From Verrucomicrobiales bacterium (GTDB lineage: Bacteria; Verrucomicrobiota; Verrucomicrobiia; Limisphaerales; J093): 64,000 nucleotides of DNA. The stretch lies in NCBI GenBank assembly GCA_015075445.1, contig JABTUJ010000013.1, positions 62,001 to 126,000 on the forward strand, written 5' to 3'. Below are positions 17,554 to 24,832 of the stretch, piece after piece. The notes beneath the pieces were generated by a model, which had not been told where the DNA came from, searched no databases, and saw only the letters and a program-made list of their open reading frames with translations. Position 1 is the first letter of the stretch. Each line of letters opens with the position of its first letter. Both the position numbers and the translations under genes were made by a program.

Positions 17554-18300
17554 ATGAAGTTACCCCACCTGCTCGTCGCGGCGTCGGCCCTGACCCTCAT
17601 GGCGGCGGGGGCCGCCGTGTTACTCCACCTCAAGGCGATCCAGCGGCTGGGTGAGCCCGGGGTGAAATGGAGCCCGCGGACGACCGACCTGCGGCTGGAC
17701 ATTCCGCTGCCCGAGCGCGTGCTCGACTACGACTCCAAGGCCATCGATCCCGACGCCCAGGAGCTTGAGATGTTGCCCCAGGACACCAGCCTGGCGCGGC
17801 GCCTGTACGAGGCGCCGGACGGGTTCAAGATCCTCGTCGGGGTGGTGTTGATGGGAACCGACCGCACGAGCATCCACAAGCCGGAGTTCTGTCTGCCGGC
17901 CCAGGGCTGGCAGATCGTGGCGAAGGAAACCCGGACGCTGTCGATGGACCGGCCCGAGCCTTACGAGTTGCCCCTCGGGAAGTTCGTGACCCGACGGCTG
18001 GCGCCGTTGCCCGGTGGAGGGCACGCGACGCTGGAAGGGGTGTACCTCTACTGGTTCGTCTCCGGGGACCGGATTACGGCCAGCCACTGGGGGCGCATGG
18101 GATGGATCACCTGGGACCTCCTCCAGCGGGGCGTGTTGCCGCGCTGGGCCTACCTGAGTGTGTTTGCCGAGTGCCCCCTCGGGCGGGAAGCGGAGGCGAC
18201 GGAACGTGTCGAGAAGTTCCTCGCCGCGGCCGTGCCGGAGTTTCAGGTCACGACCGGGCAGCCCACCGTGCCGGTGACGGCGGGCGACGGGCGGCGGTGA
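17554..18300 (+). CDS. epsI: Exosortase-associated EpsI-type protein
   Basis: The 248-residue product has one N-terminal membrane anchor (LLVAASALTLMAAGAAVLLHL) and a periplasmic EpsI domain. The family core is TSIHKPEFCLPAQGWQ near residue 107, followed by VYLYWFVSGDRITASH. In other systems EpsI is either fused to the exosortase or encoded right after it, as here (10-base gap). Its biochemical role is unknown, but it is tied to exosortase action and exopolysaccharide export. It keeps the conserved His and Cys of the HKPEFCLP motif. Confidence 0.9.
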   Translation: MKLPHLLVAASALTLMAAGAAVLLHLKAIQRLGEPGVKWSPRTTDLRLDIPLPERVLDYDSKAIDPDAQELEMLPQDTSLARRLYEAPDGFKILVGVVLMGTDRTSIHKPEFCLPAQGWQIVAKETRTLSMDRPEPYELPLGKFVTRRLAPLPGGGHATLEGVYLYWFVSGDRITASHWGRMGWITWDLLQRGVLPRWAYLSVFAECPLGREAEATERVEKFLAAAVPEFQVTTGQPTVPVTAGDGRR

Positions 18301-18384
18301 GGAGAACCGCGAATTCAAGATTGCTGGCGTGGGGTAGGCACTGCCACCATGCGCGGAAGGCATTAAGTCATTACGTAACGGCAC

Positions 18385-19782
18385 ATGCTGCGTCAACGCC
18401 GAGAAGTCCGGCAACGGATTCAGATGATCGTGGACGCCGGGTTGTTCATGTTGAGCTTCTACCTGGCGCACGCGGTCCGGACGCGTTGGCAGTTCGAGAT
18501 CTTCGGGGGCGCGCGCGAGATCTATGAATGGGCGGAGTACGAGTGGCTGCTGCTGTTGATCCTGCCGTTGGCGCCGTTGACGCTGCGGATGTGCGGGTTT
18601 TACCGGCGGCCCTGGATCCCGATGCGGGTGCAGACCGCGTGGAGTTTGCTCCGGGCGTGTGTGGCGCTGGTGGTGGGGCTGATCCTGTTGCTCTGGTTCT
18701 TCCGCGAGACGCAGTTGATTGCGCGATCGGTGCTGGTCTTTTTCGGGCTGATCAGCTTCGGGCTGGTGCTGGTGAAGGAGGAGATGCTGCTGCGCTGGCG
18801 GCGGAGCCGGGTGGGGGATGCCAAGGCCAAGCCGCGGATCATCCTGGCGGGTCCGCCGCAGGAGACGGAGCAGTTGGCGGAGGACATGGAGGAGGACGCC
18901 GGCGGAGGGTTTGAGGTGGTGGCCCGGCTGGACCTGAACACGGCGCCGGTGGAGCGGTTGGTCGACCTGATGCACCAGCATTCGCCCAACGGGGTGTTGC
19001 TGGCCGCGCAGCACACGCTCTTCGGGCAGATCGAGCAGGCGATCGCCGTGTGCGAGCGCGAAGGCGTCGAGGTGTGGCTGCTGGCGGATTTCTTCAAGCC
19101 GCAGATCTCCAAGACATCGATCGCGCTGTTTCTGGGCCGGCCGGTGCTGGTCTTCCGGTCGGTGCCGACCAGTGCGTGGCCCTTGTTCGCCAAGCAGGCC
19201 ATCGATTTTCTGGGGGCGCTGGTGCTTCTGGTGCTGTTCTCGCCCGTCCTCCTGACGGTGGCTGCTGCCATCCGCCTGACGTCGCCCGGGCCGGTGCTGT
19301 TCCGCCAGCAGCGGAGCGGCCTGAACGGGCATCCGTTCACGATGCTGAAGTTCCGCTCGATGGTGAGCGATGCCGAGCAACTGCGGCATGAGCTCGAGGC
19401 GCTGAACGAGATGAGCGGGCCGGTGTTCAAGGTGACCCGGGACCCGCGCATCACGCCGCTGGGGCGGTTTCTGCGGAAATACAGCATTGATGAACTACCC
19501 CAGTTGTTCAATGTCCTCGCCGGCGACATGAGCCTGGTGGGGCCGCGCCCGCTGCCGGTGCACGAGGTGCAGCGGTTCGATGACCCCGCCCACCGGCGGC
19601 GCCTGAGCGTCAAGCCGGGATTGACCTGCCTGTGGCAGATCTCCGGTCGCAACCAAGTCAAAGACTTGCGGGAATGGGTCAAATTGGACCTGCACTACAT
19701 CGACAACTGGTCCCTCTGGCTGGACCTGAGCATCCTGCTGCGCACCGTGCCGGTGGTGCTGGCGGGCACGGGAGCCAAATGA
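18385..19782 (+). CDS. Exopolysaccharide polyprenyl-phosphate sugar-1-phosphate transferase
   Basis: The 465-residue product has four to five N-terminal membrane helices, a middle CoA-binding-like domain (about 150-260), and a C-terminal bacterial sugar transferase domain. That domain begins with a membrane helix (FLGALVLLVLFSPVLLTVAA). It then has SPGPVLFRQQRSGLNG, TMLKFRSMV, GRFLRKYSIDELPQLFNVL, GDMSLVGPRPLPVHE and KPGLTCLWQISGRN, the hallmark motifs of WbaP/CpsE-type initiating enzymes. It transfers sugar-1-phosphate to undecaprenyl phosphate to start a repeat unit. Position after exosortase and EpsI supports a role in the matrix polysaccharide. Confidence 0.95.
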   Translation: MLRQRREVRQRIQMIVDAGLFMLSFYLAHAVRTRWQFEIFGGAREIYEWAEYEWLLLLILPLAPLTLRMCGFYRRPWIPMRVQTAWSLLRACVALVVGLILLLWFFRETQLIARSVLVFFGLISFGLVLVKEEMLLRWRRSRVGDAKAKPRIILAGPPQETEQLAEDMEEDAGGGFEVVARLDLNTAPVERLVDLMHQHSPNGVLLAAQHTLFGQIEQAIAVCEREGVEVWLLADFFKPQISKTSIALFLGRPVLVFRSVPTSAWPLFAKQAIDFLGALVLLVLFSPVLLTVAAAIRLTSPGPVLFRQQRSGLNGHPFTMLKFRSMVSDAEQLRHELEALNEMSGPVFKVTRDPRITPLGRFLRKYSIDELPQLFNVLAGDMSLVGPRPLPVHEVQRFDDPAHRRRLSVKPGLTCLWQISGRNQVKDLREWVKLDLHYIDNWSLWLDLSILLRTVPVVLAGTGAK

Positions 19783-19812
19783 CGCGTGCCTGACCGGGTG
19801 AATCCCTCTCTT

Positions 19813-20817
19813 ATGCCTGCCGCTCCCCCTGCTCGCCGCCGAACCCGGACGTCCCGATTGCCGGTGTCGGTGGTCACGGGAGGGGCGGGGTTCCTGGGAT
19901 CGCACCTGGTGGATCTGCTCCTGGAGCGGGGTCACCGGGTGATCGTGCTGGACAACCTTGTCACCGGGAACACGGACAACCTGGCACATCACGCCGGCCA
20001 GGCGGACTTCCGCTTCATCCACCAGGACGTCACTGAGTACCTGTACCTCCCCGGTCCGGTGGATTACGTCTGGCACTTCGCGTCCCCGGCAAGTCCCGTG
20101 GACTACCTCGAGTTGCCGATCCAGACGCTGAAAGTCGGTTCGCTGGGCACGCACAAGGCCCTGGGCCTGGCCAAGCACAAGGGGGCCCGATTCCTGCTGG
20201 CCTCGACCTCGGAGGTGTACGGGGACCCACAGGTGCACCCCCAGCCGGAAAGCTACTGGGGGCACGTCAACGCGGTCGGACCCCGGGGCTGCTACGATGA
20301 AGCCAAGCGCTTCGCCGAGGCGTTGGCGCTGGCCTATTGGCGCGAGCACCGCCTGCCCGTTCGCATCGCCCGCATTTTCAACACCTACGGACCGCGGATG
20401 CGGATGCAGGACGGCCGGGTGGTGCCCTCGTTCCTGTCCGCGGCGTTGCGGGGTCGACCTCTGACGGTGTATGGGGAAGGCAAGCAGACGCGTAGTTTCT
20501 GTTACTGCACGGATTTGATCGAGGGGATCTACCGGCTGATGATGAGCGGGTCAACCTGGCCCACGAACCTGGGTAACCCGGTGGAGATGACGGTGCTGGA
20601 GTTTGCGCGGGAGGTGCTGCGGGTGACGGGTTCGCGGAGCCGGATCGTGTTCCGGCCCCTGCCGCAGGACGACCCGCGTCAGCGGCAGCCGGACATTGCG
20701 CGAGCACGGAAACTGCTTAGATGGGAACCTGAAGTCTCGTTGGCGGAAGGTTTGAAAAGAACCGTTGCCTGGTTCCGGAAAAGTCTGGACGGCGCCGTGG
20801 ATGCGGCAACTGAATGA
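19813..20817 (+). CDS. UDP-glucuronate decarboxylase (UDP-xylose synthase) family protein
   Basis: The 334-residue product is an NAD-dependent short-chain sugar-nucleotide enzyme. It has [26 protein letters not shown], then [30 protein letters not shown], and [10 protein letters not shown] carrying the catalytic Tyr-x3-Lys. The HFASPASP and [18 protein letters not shown] stretches are typical of UDP-xylose synthases rather than plain epimerases. The expected reaction turns UDP-glucuronate into UDP-xylose. It would feed the exopolysaccharide made with the neighbouring sugar transferase. The ATG at 19813 is chosen over a GTG at 19786; the first about 15 residues are a basic, unstructured extension either way. 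Confidence 0.93.
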   Translation: MPAAPPARRRTRTSRLPVSVVTGGAGFLGSHLVDLLLERGHRVIVLDNLVTGNTDNLAHHAGQADFRFIHQDVTEYLYLPGPVDYVWHFASPASPVDYLELPIQTLKVGSLGTHKALGLAKHKGARFLLASTSEVYGDPQVHPQPESYWGHVNAVGPRGCYDEAKRFAEALALAYWREHRLPVRIARIFNTYGPRMRMQDGRVVPSFLSAALRGRPLTVYGEGKQTRSFCYCTDLIEGIYRLMMSGSTWPTNLGNPVEMTVLEFAREVLRVTGSRSRIVFRPLPQDDPRQRQPDIARARKLLRWEPEVSLAEGLKRTVAWFRKSLDGAVDAATE

Positions 20818-20947
20818 ACCTATTCAGGAGACTTTTCTGTTTGACCGTCGGATTCATTTCCAGTAACCAGCAACAGAATTCTCGCCCTTGCCTGGGGCCG
20901 TGGTAGGCTGATGGCGAATCCGGCACCAAGCAGAGCGGGTTGAAGCA

Positions 20948-22870
20948 ATGCTGAACACGTCGAAATCCTTTCTATGCATCGACTTCGGCGCCGGGACGCT
21001 GAAGCTGGCGGAGTTTGACGCCACGGAAGCCGGTGCCCTGCGGTTGCTGCGTTATGCCGTCAAGCCGCTGGGCCTGGCCGGAGGACAGGACGCAGCGCGC
21101 GAAGGGGTGCTGCTCCGGGGTTTGCAGGAGCTGATGGGGGGCAAGACCTTCAGCGCGAAGAACTGCAATGTCTGCGCGCCTGGGTTCCAGGCCTTTTCGA
21201 AGTTCATCAAGCTGCCCCCGGTGGACGCCTCGAAGGCGACCCAGATCATCCAGTACGAGGCCCAGCAGAACGTCCCCTTCCCCCTGGATGAGGTCGTCTG
21301 GGACTATCAGATCCTGGGCAACCTGCCCTCCGGCGAGATGGAAGTCCTGCTGGTGGCCATCAAAACCACCCTGGTCGAGGGCATGTTCAAGTCGGCCGAG
21401 AGCCAGGGGTTGCGGTTGGACGTGGTGGACGTGGCGCCGGCCGCCCTGGCCAACGCCTTCCGCTACAACTATGGCGACCAGGAGGGCTGCTCGATGCTCC
21501 TGGATATTGGGGCCAAGACCAGCAACGTCCTGTTCTTCGAGAAGAACAAGATTTACTGCCGCACGATCAACATCGGGGCCAACTCGATCACCCAGGAATT
21601 CGCCGCCGAATCCAAGCTCCCGTTCAGCGAGGCGGAGAAGATCAAGATCGCCGAGGGCTTCGTGAGCCTGGGGGGTGCTTACGAGGAACCGGACAACCCC
21701 CGGCAGGCCGCCATCTCGAAGATTGCCCGGCAGGTGATGACCCGGCTGCACATCCAGGTCAACCAGACCATCCAGTTCTATCGGAGCCAGCAGGGGGGGG
21801 CGGCGCCCCAGCGGGTGTTCCTGGCCGGGGGCGCCTCGATCATGGCCTATACCGCCCAGTTCTTCGCCGAGAAACTCAACGTCTCCGTCGACTACTTCAA
21901 CCCCTTCCGGAACGTCGAGATCGATCCCTCGGTCAACATCGAGGAACTCGCCAAGGTGGCCCACGCCTTCGGCGAGGTCGTTGGCCTGGGCCTCCGCAAC
22001 CCCACCCGCTGCCCCGTCGAGCTGAACCTGATCCCGAAGGCCATCCTCAAGCGGCAGCAACTGAACCAGAAGAAACCGTATTTCATCGCCGCCGCCATCA
22101 GCTTGGTCGCGTCCATCTTCGCCCTCGGACTCTTCTTTGACCGGGTTGCCTACGCCAAGCAGGAGGAGTTCAAGAAACGCGACCCCAAGGTCACGCAGTT
22201 GGATATGCGGGCGCGGTCGTTTCGCGAGGCGATGAACAAGCGGAACGAGATCCAGCGCACCGTCGATCAATACACGGAATGGCTCGACACCCGGTTTGCG
22301 TGGGCCGACCTGCTGACCGCCCTGCGGGACGCGCTGGTCGAGGCGGAGCGCAACACGAGCCAGCCCGGCATGCCGACGGCGGTCTGGGTCGAGCGCATGT
22401 TCGCCGACAACCTGCAGGCGCTCCCCGAGGAGGAGCAGACGCAGGAGTCCTCCCCGCGGCCGATGATGGACATCCGCATGATGATGCGCTATGGACTGAT
22501 TCCCAAGGGCATGAAGATCGTCCAGTCCGAGCCGGACGCGGACGCCGCGGCGACCGACGACACCGCGTCCGATGGTTCGACGGACGCCCCCGCCGATCCC
22601 TACGCCGTTTCCTCCGCGCCCAGCCAGACGCGCAACACGAACGAGGTGTCCTCGATCAAGGTGACCTGTCGGGCCATCAGTTGGGCCCGGGTCCGGCCAG
22701 CCGTCGACACCCAACTGCAGATCAACCTCCGCGACGCCCTCCTGCGGAGTCCCCTGTTCCTCTCCGGGACCAACGGCACGCAGCTCTCGGGAGAAGTGCG
22801 GCCAGATGAGGGCACCAACACCTTCCGGTTCGACGTGCTGCTGAAGCTCGCCAAGCCCATCAAGCTGTAA
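20948..22870 (+). CDS. pilM: PilM-like actin-fold ATPase fused to a PilN-like membrane part (Amuc_1101-like)
   Basis: The 640-residue product begins with a PilM/FtsA-type actin fold: CIDFGAGTLKLAEF, later MLLDIGAKTSNVLFFEKN and RVFLAGGASIMAYTAQF. At about residue 378 a single membrane helix follows (FIAAAISLVASIFALGLFF) and then a periplasmic region. In classical type IV pili, PilM (cytoplasm) and PilN (membrane) are separate; here the two parts are joined, as in the Akkermansia-type locus. Residues 506-516 carry an unusual methionine-rich motif (MMDIRMMMRYG) that recurs in the next protein. The next gene starts 2 bases after this stop, so it heads an operon. Confidence 0.88.
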   Translation: MLNTSKSFLCIDFGAGTLKLAEFDATEAGALRLLRYAVKPLGLAGGQDAAREGVLLRGLQELMGGKTFSAKNCNVCAPGFQAFSKFIKLPPVDASKATQIIQYEAQQNVPFPLDEVVWDYQILGNLPSGEMEVLLVAIKTTLVEGMFKSAESQGLRLDVVDVAPAALANAFRYNYGDQEGCSMLLDIGAKTSNVLFFEKNKIYCRTINIGANSITQEFAAESKLPFSEAEKIKIAEGFVSLGGAYEEPDNPRQAAISKIARQVMTRLHIQVNQTIQFYRSQQGGAAPQRVFLAGGASIMAYTAQFFAEKLNVSVDYFNPFRNVEIDPSVNIEELAKVAHAFGEVVGLGLRNPTRCPVELNLIPKAILKRQQLNQKKPYFIAAAISLVASIFALGLFFDRVAYAKQEEFKKRDPKVTQLDMRARSFREAMNKRNEIQRTVDQYTEWLDTRFAWADLLTALRDALVEAERNTSQPGMPTAVWVERMFADNLQALPEEEQTQESSPRPMMDIRMMMRYGLIPKGMKIVQSEPDADAAATDDTASDGSTDAPADPYAVSSAPSQTRNTNEVSSIKVTCRAISWARVRPAVDTQLQINLRDALLRSPLFLSGTNGTQLSGEVRPDEGTNTFRFDVLLKLAKPIKL

Positions 22871-22872
22871 CT

Positions 22873-23988
22873 ATGGACTGGATCAAGAAGAACCTCGGGC
22901 TGGTCATCAGCGGGGTGGTGGCGTTGGTGCTGCTCGGGCTCGCCGGCTACTATCTCTACTCGAAGTACACCCTCTCGACCACCCACTCGGCCCAGCTCGA
23001 GGAGCAGGAATCCAAACTCCAGGGACTGATCAACCTCCGGCCCAACCCCGGCCGGGGCAAGGTCGACAACATCGCGGCGGCCCGGGAGCAGGAGCAACGG
23101 TTGCGGGAGTTCGCCGAGAAGGCGCGCAGCCTGTTCGTGAACGTGCCCTATCCCACCAACCTGGATAGCGGCTCCTTCCGCCTCCTGCTCGACGAGACCC
23201 TGGAGGACCTGCAGCGCACCGCCCGCAATTCCGGGACCAAGCTTCCCGACAACTTCGCGTTCACCTTCTCGGTTCAGAAATCGCTGGCCGCCATCAAGGC
23301 CAGCACCATCGTCCCCCTGGCGCGGACCCTGAAGGAGGTCCAGGCCATCGCGGAGGTGCTGTTCGACGCCAAGGTCATCGAGGTGGACCGCATCCGGCGC
23401 GTGTCCGTACCGGACGAGGACACACCCGTGTCCATGATGATCGGTGGCAGCACGGAGTACTGGACGCGCAAGCCCACGACGAACGAGCTGGCCATCGTGA
23501 TGCCGTATGAGTTCACCTTCCGGTGCTTCAGCAGCGAGCTGCAGCCCGTCCTCGAAGGCTTGGCCCGCAGCCCACACAACTTCTTGGTGAAGAACCTCAC
23601 GATCGACACGGGCGAGACGAACACCTTCGACATGTACGACCCGAACGCGGGTGGGGGAGGCGATATGAACATGCCGCGGATGGACCCCCGCATGATGATG
23701 ATGATGCGCTACGGCATGCGGCCGGGCATGGGCCGCATGATGATGCCCCCGCCGACCGATCTGACCGACCCTTCCCAAGCGCCCACCGACCCGACCCGCA
23801 TCGTGGGTGAAAAGCCCTTCCGCGTCACAGCCTGGATCGACGTGGTCCGGCTGCGCAGTCCCGAGGAAGCCCCGGCCGGCCGGGGAGGACGTCCTGTTCG
23901 CGGACCTGGTGCCGTCCCGGGGGAAGCCCCTGGCGACGCCGCGGGGGACGATCCAACCGCCGCCAACGGAACCGCGGGAACCAACTGA
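22873..23988 (+). CDS. Amuc_1100-like pilus-associated protein
   Basis: The 371-residue product has one N-terminal membrane helix (LVISGVVALVLLGLAGYYLYS) and a periplasmic coiled-coil plus alpha/beta domain. It matches the Akkermansia Amuc_1100 protein in gene order and overall layout (membrane anchor, coiled coil, paired ferredoxin-like domains reminiscent of PilO/GspM). The C-terminal part has a striking MDPRMMMMMRYG motif at residues 270-281, followed by Met/Pro-rich sequence, inserted before the last strand (IVGEKPFRVTAWIDVV). Spacing is 2 bases from pilM and 3 bases to the next gene. It likely forms an inner-membrane platform partner of the PilM/N-like protein. Confidence 0.85.
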   Translation: MDWIKKNLGLVISGVVALVLLGLAGYYLYSKYTLSTTHSAQLEEQESKLQGLINLRPNPGRGKVDNIAAAREQEQRLREFAEKARSLFVNVPYPTNLDSGSFRLLLDETLEDLQRTARNSGTKLPDNFAFTFSVQKSLAAIKASTIVPLARTLKEVQAIAEVLFDAKVIEVDRIRRVSVPDEDTPVSMMIGGSTEYWTRKPTTNELAIVMPYEFTFRCFSSELQPVLEGLARSPHNFLVKNLTIDTGETNTFDMYDPNAGGGGDMNMPRMDPRMMMMMRYGMRPGMGRMMMPPPTDLTDPSQAPTDPTRIVGEKPFRVTAWIDVVRLRSPEEAPAGRGGRPVRGPGAVPGEAPGDAAGDDPTAANGTAGTN

Positions 23989-23991
23989 CGC

Positions 23992-24789
23992 ATGGAATTG
24001 CTGAAGAATCACTACGAGAAGGTCATCTTGGGGGTGGTCCTCCTGCTCTTGGCCGTGGTGGCCGGATACCTGCCGTTCGAGGTCGCCAACGTCCGCTCCC
24101 GCCTCGATGAGGGGACCAGCGGGATTGAACGGGGTCGCGTCGATCCCATCCCCGATCTGAGCCTGTCCACGAACGAGATCGTGGTCGCCCGCCTGAACCG
24201 CGAGATCCGGTTCGGTTTTGGCACCGGCGTCCACGGCCTGTTCAACCCGGCGGGCACCTGGCGGAAGCTGCCCAGCGGGGAAGTGGTGCCGCCGCCGCCG
24301 GCGGGGATCGAGGGGCTGCTGGTGACCAAGATCAGCCCGTTGATGCTGCAGATTGACTACCAGGGCCTGTCCACGGGCGGCGGGTCGCAGCAGCGCTACC
24401 GCTTTTACATCAAAGACGAGAGCTCGACGAACCGCGCGCTCGAACGGGGCCGGATCGTCATCCAGGGACCGGGCGCAAGGCCAGAGGGATTTCTCATCAA
24501 GGAGATCATAGGTCCTAAGGAGGATCCCGAGCAGTTCCGGCTCGAGCTGACCGACTCCCGGCAGGTGGTCACGGTGACCAAAGAGCAGGGCCACAGCGAG
24601 GTGGCCGGGTACGCGGCGGACCTGCGGCACGAGCGCGAAACGCGCAGTTTTCCGCGGCAAAAGAAGGGCAGCAAGATCACGGTCGGCGGCACGACCTACA
24701 ATATCGTTGCCGTGAGTGAGACCGACGTTACAATCGAGGACGACAAGACCAAACGCCGCACCGTGGTGCCACTCAAGTCCGCGCCGTAA
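23992..24789 (+). CDS. Amuc_1099-like pilus-system protein
   Basis: The 265-residue product has an N-terminal membrane helix (VILGVVLLLLAVVAGYLPF) and a periplasmic beta-rich region ending in a small SH3/barrel-like unit (KKGSKITVGGTTYNIVAVSETDVTIEDDKTKRRTVVPL). In gene order it occupies the slot of Amuc_1099 between the Amuc_1100-like protein and the secretin, and of PilP in type IV pili, which links the inner-membrane complex to the secretin. No lipoprotein cysteine is seen, so it is anchored by the helix instead. The function is inferred from position and shape; sequence similarity to PilP is not evident by eye. Confidence 0.75.
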   Translation: MELLKNHYEKVILGVVLLLLAVVAGYLPFEVANVRSRLDEGTSGIERGRVDPIPDLSLSTNEIVVARLNREIRFGFGTGVHGLFNPAGTWRKLPSGEVVPPPPAGIEGLLVTKISPLMLQIDYQGLSTGGGSQQRYRFYIKDESSTNRALERGRIVIQGPGARPEGFLIKEIIGPKEDPEQFRLELTDSRQVVTVTKEQGHSEVAGYAADLRHERETRSFPRQKKGSKITVGGTTYNIVAVSETDVTIEDDKTKRRTVVPLKSAP

Positions 24790-24832
24790 TCTGCATTGCT
24801 TTATGTCTTCCGTTTCGAGAAAACCAAGCCCC

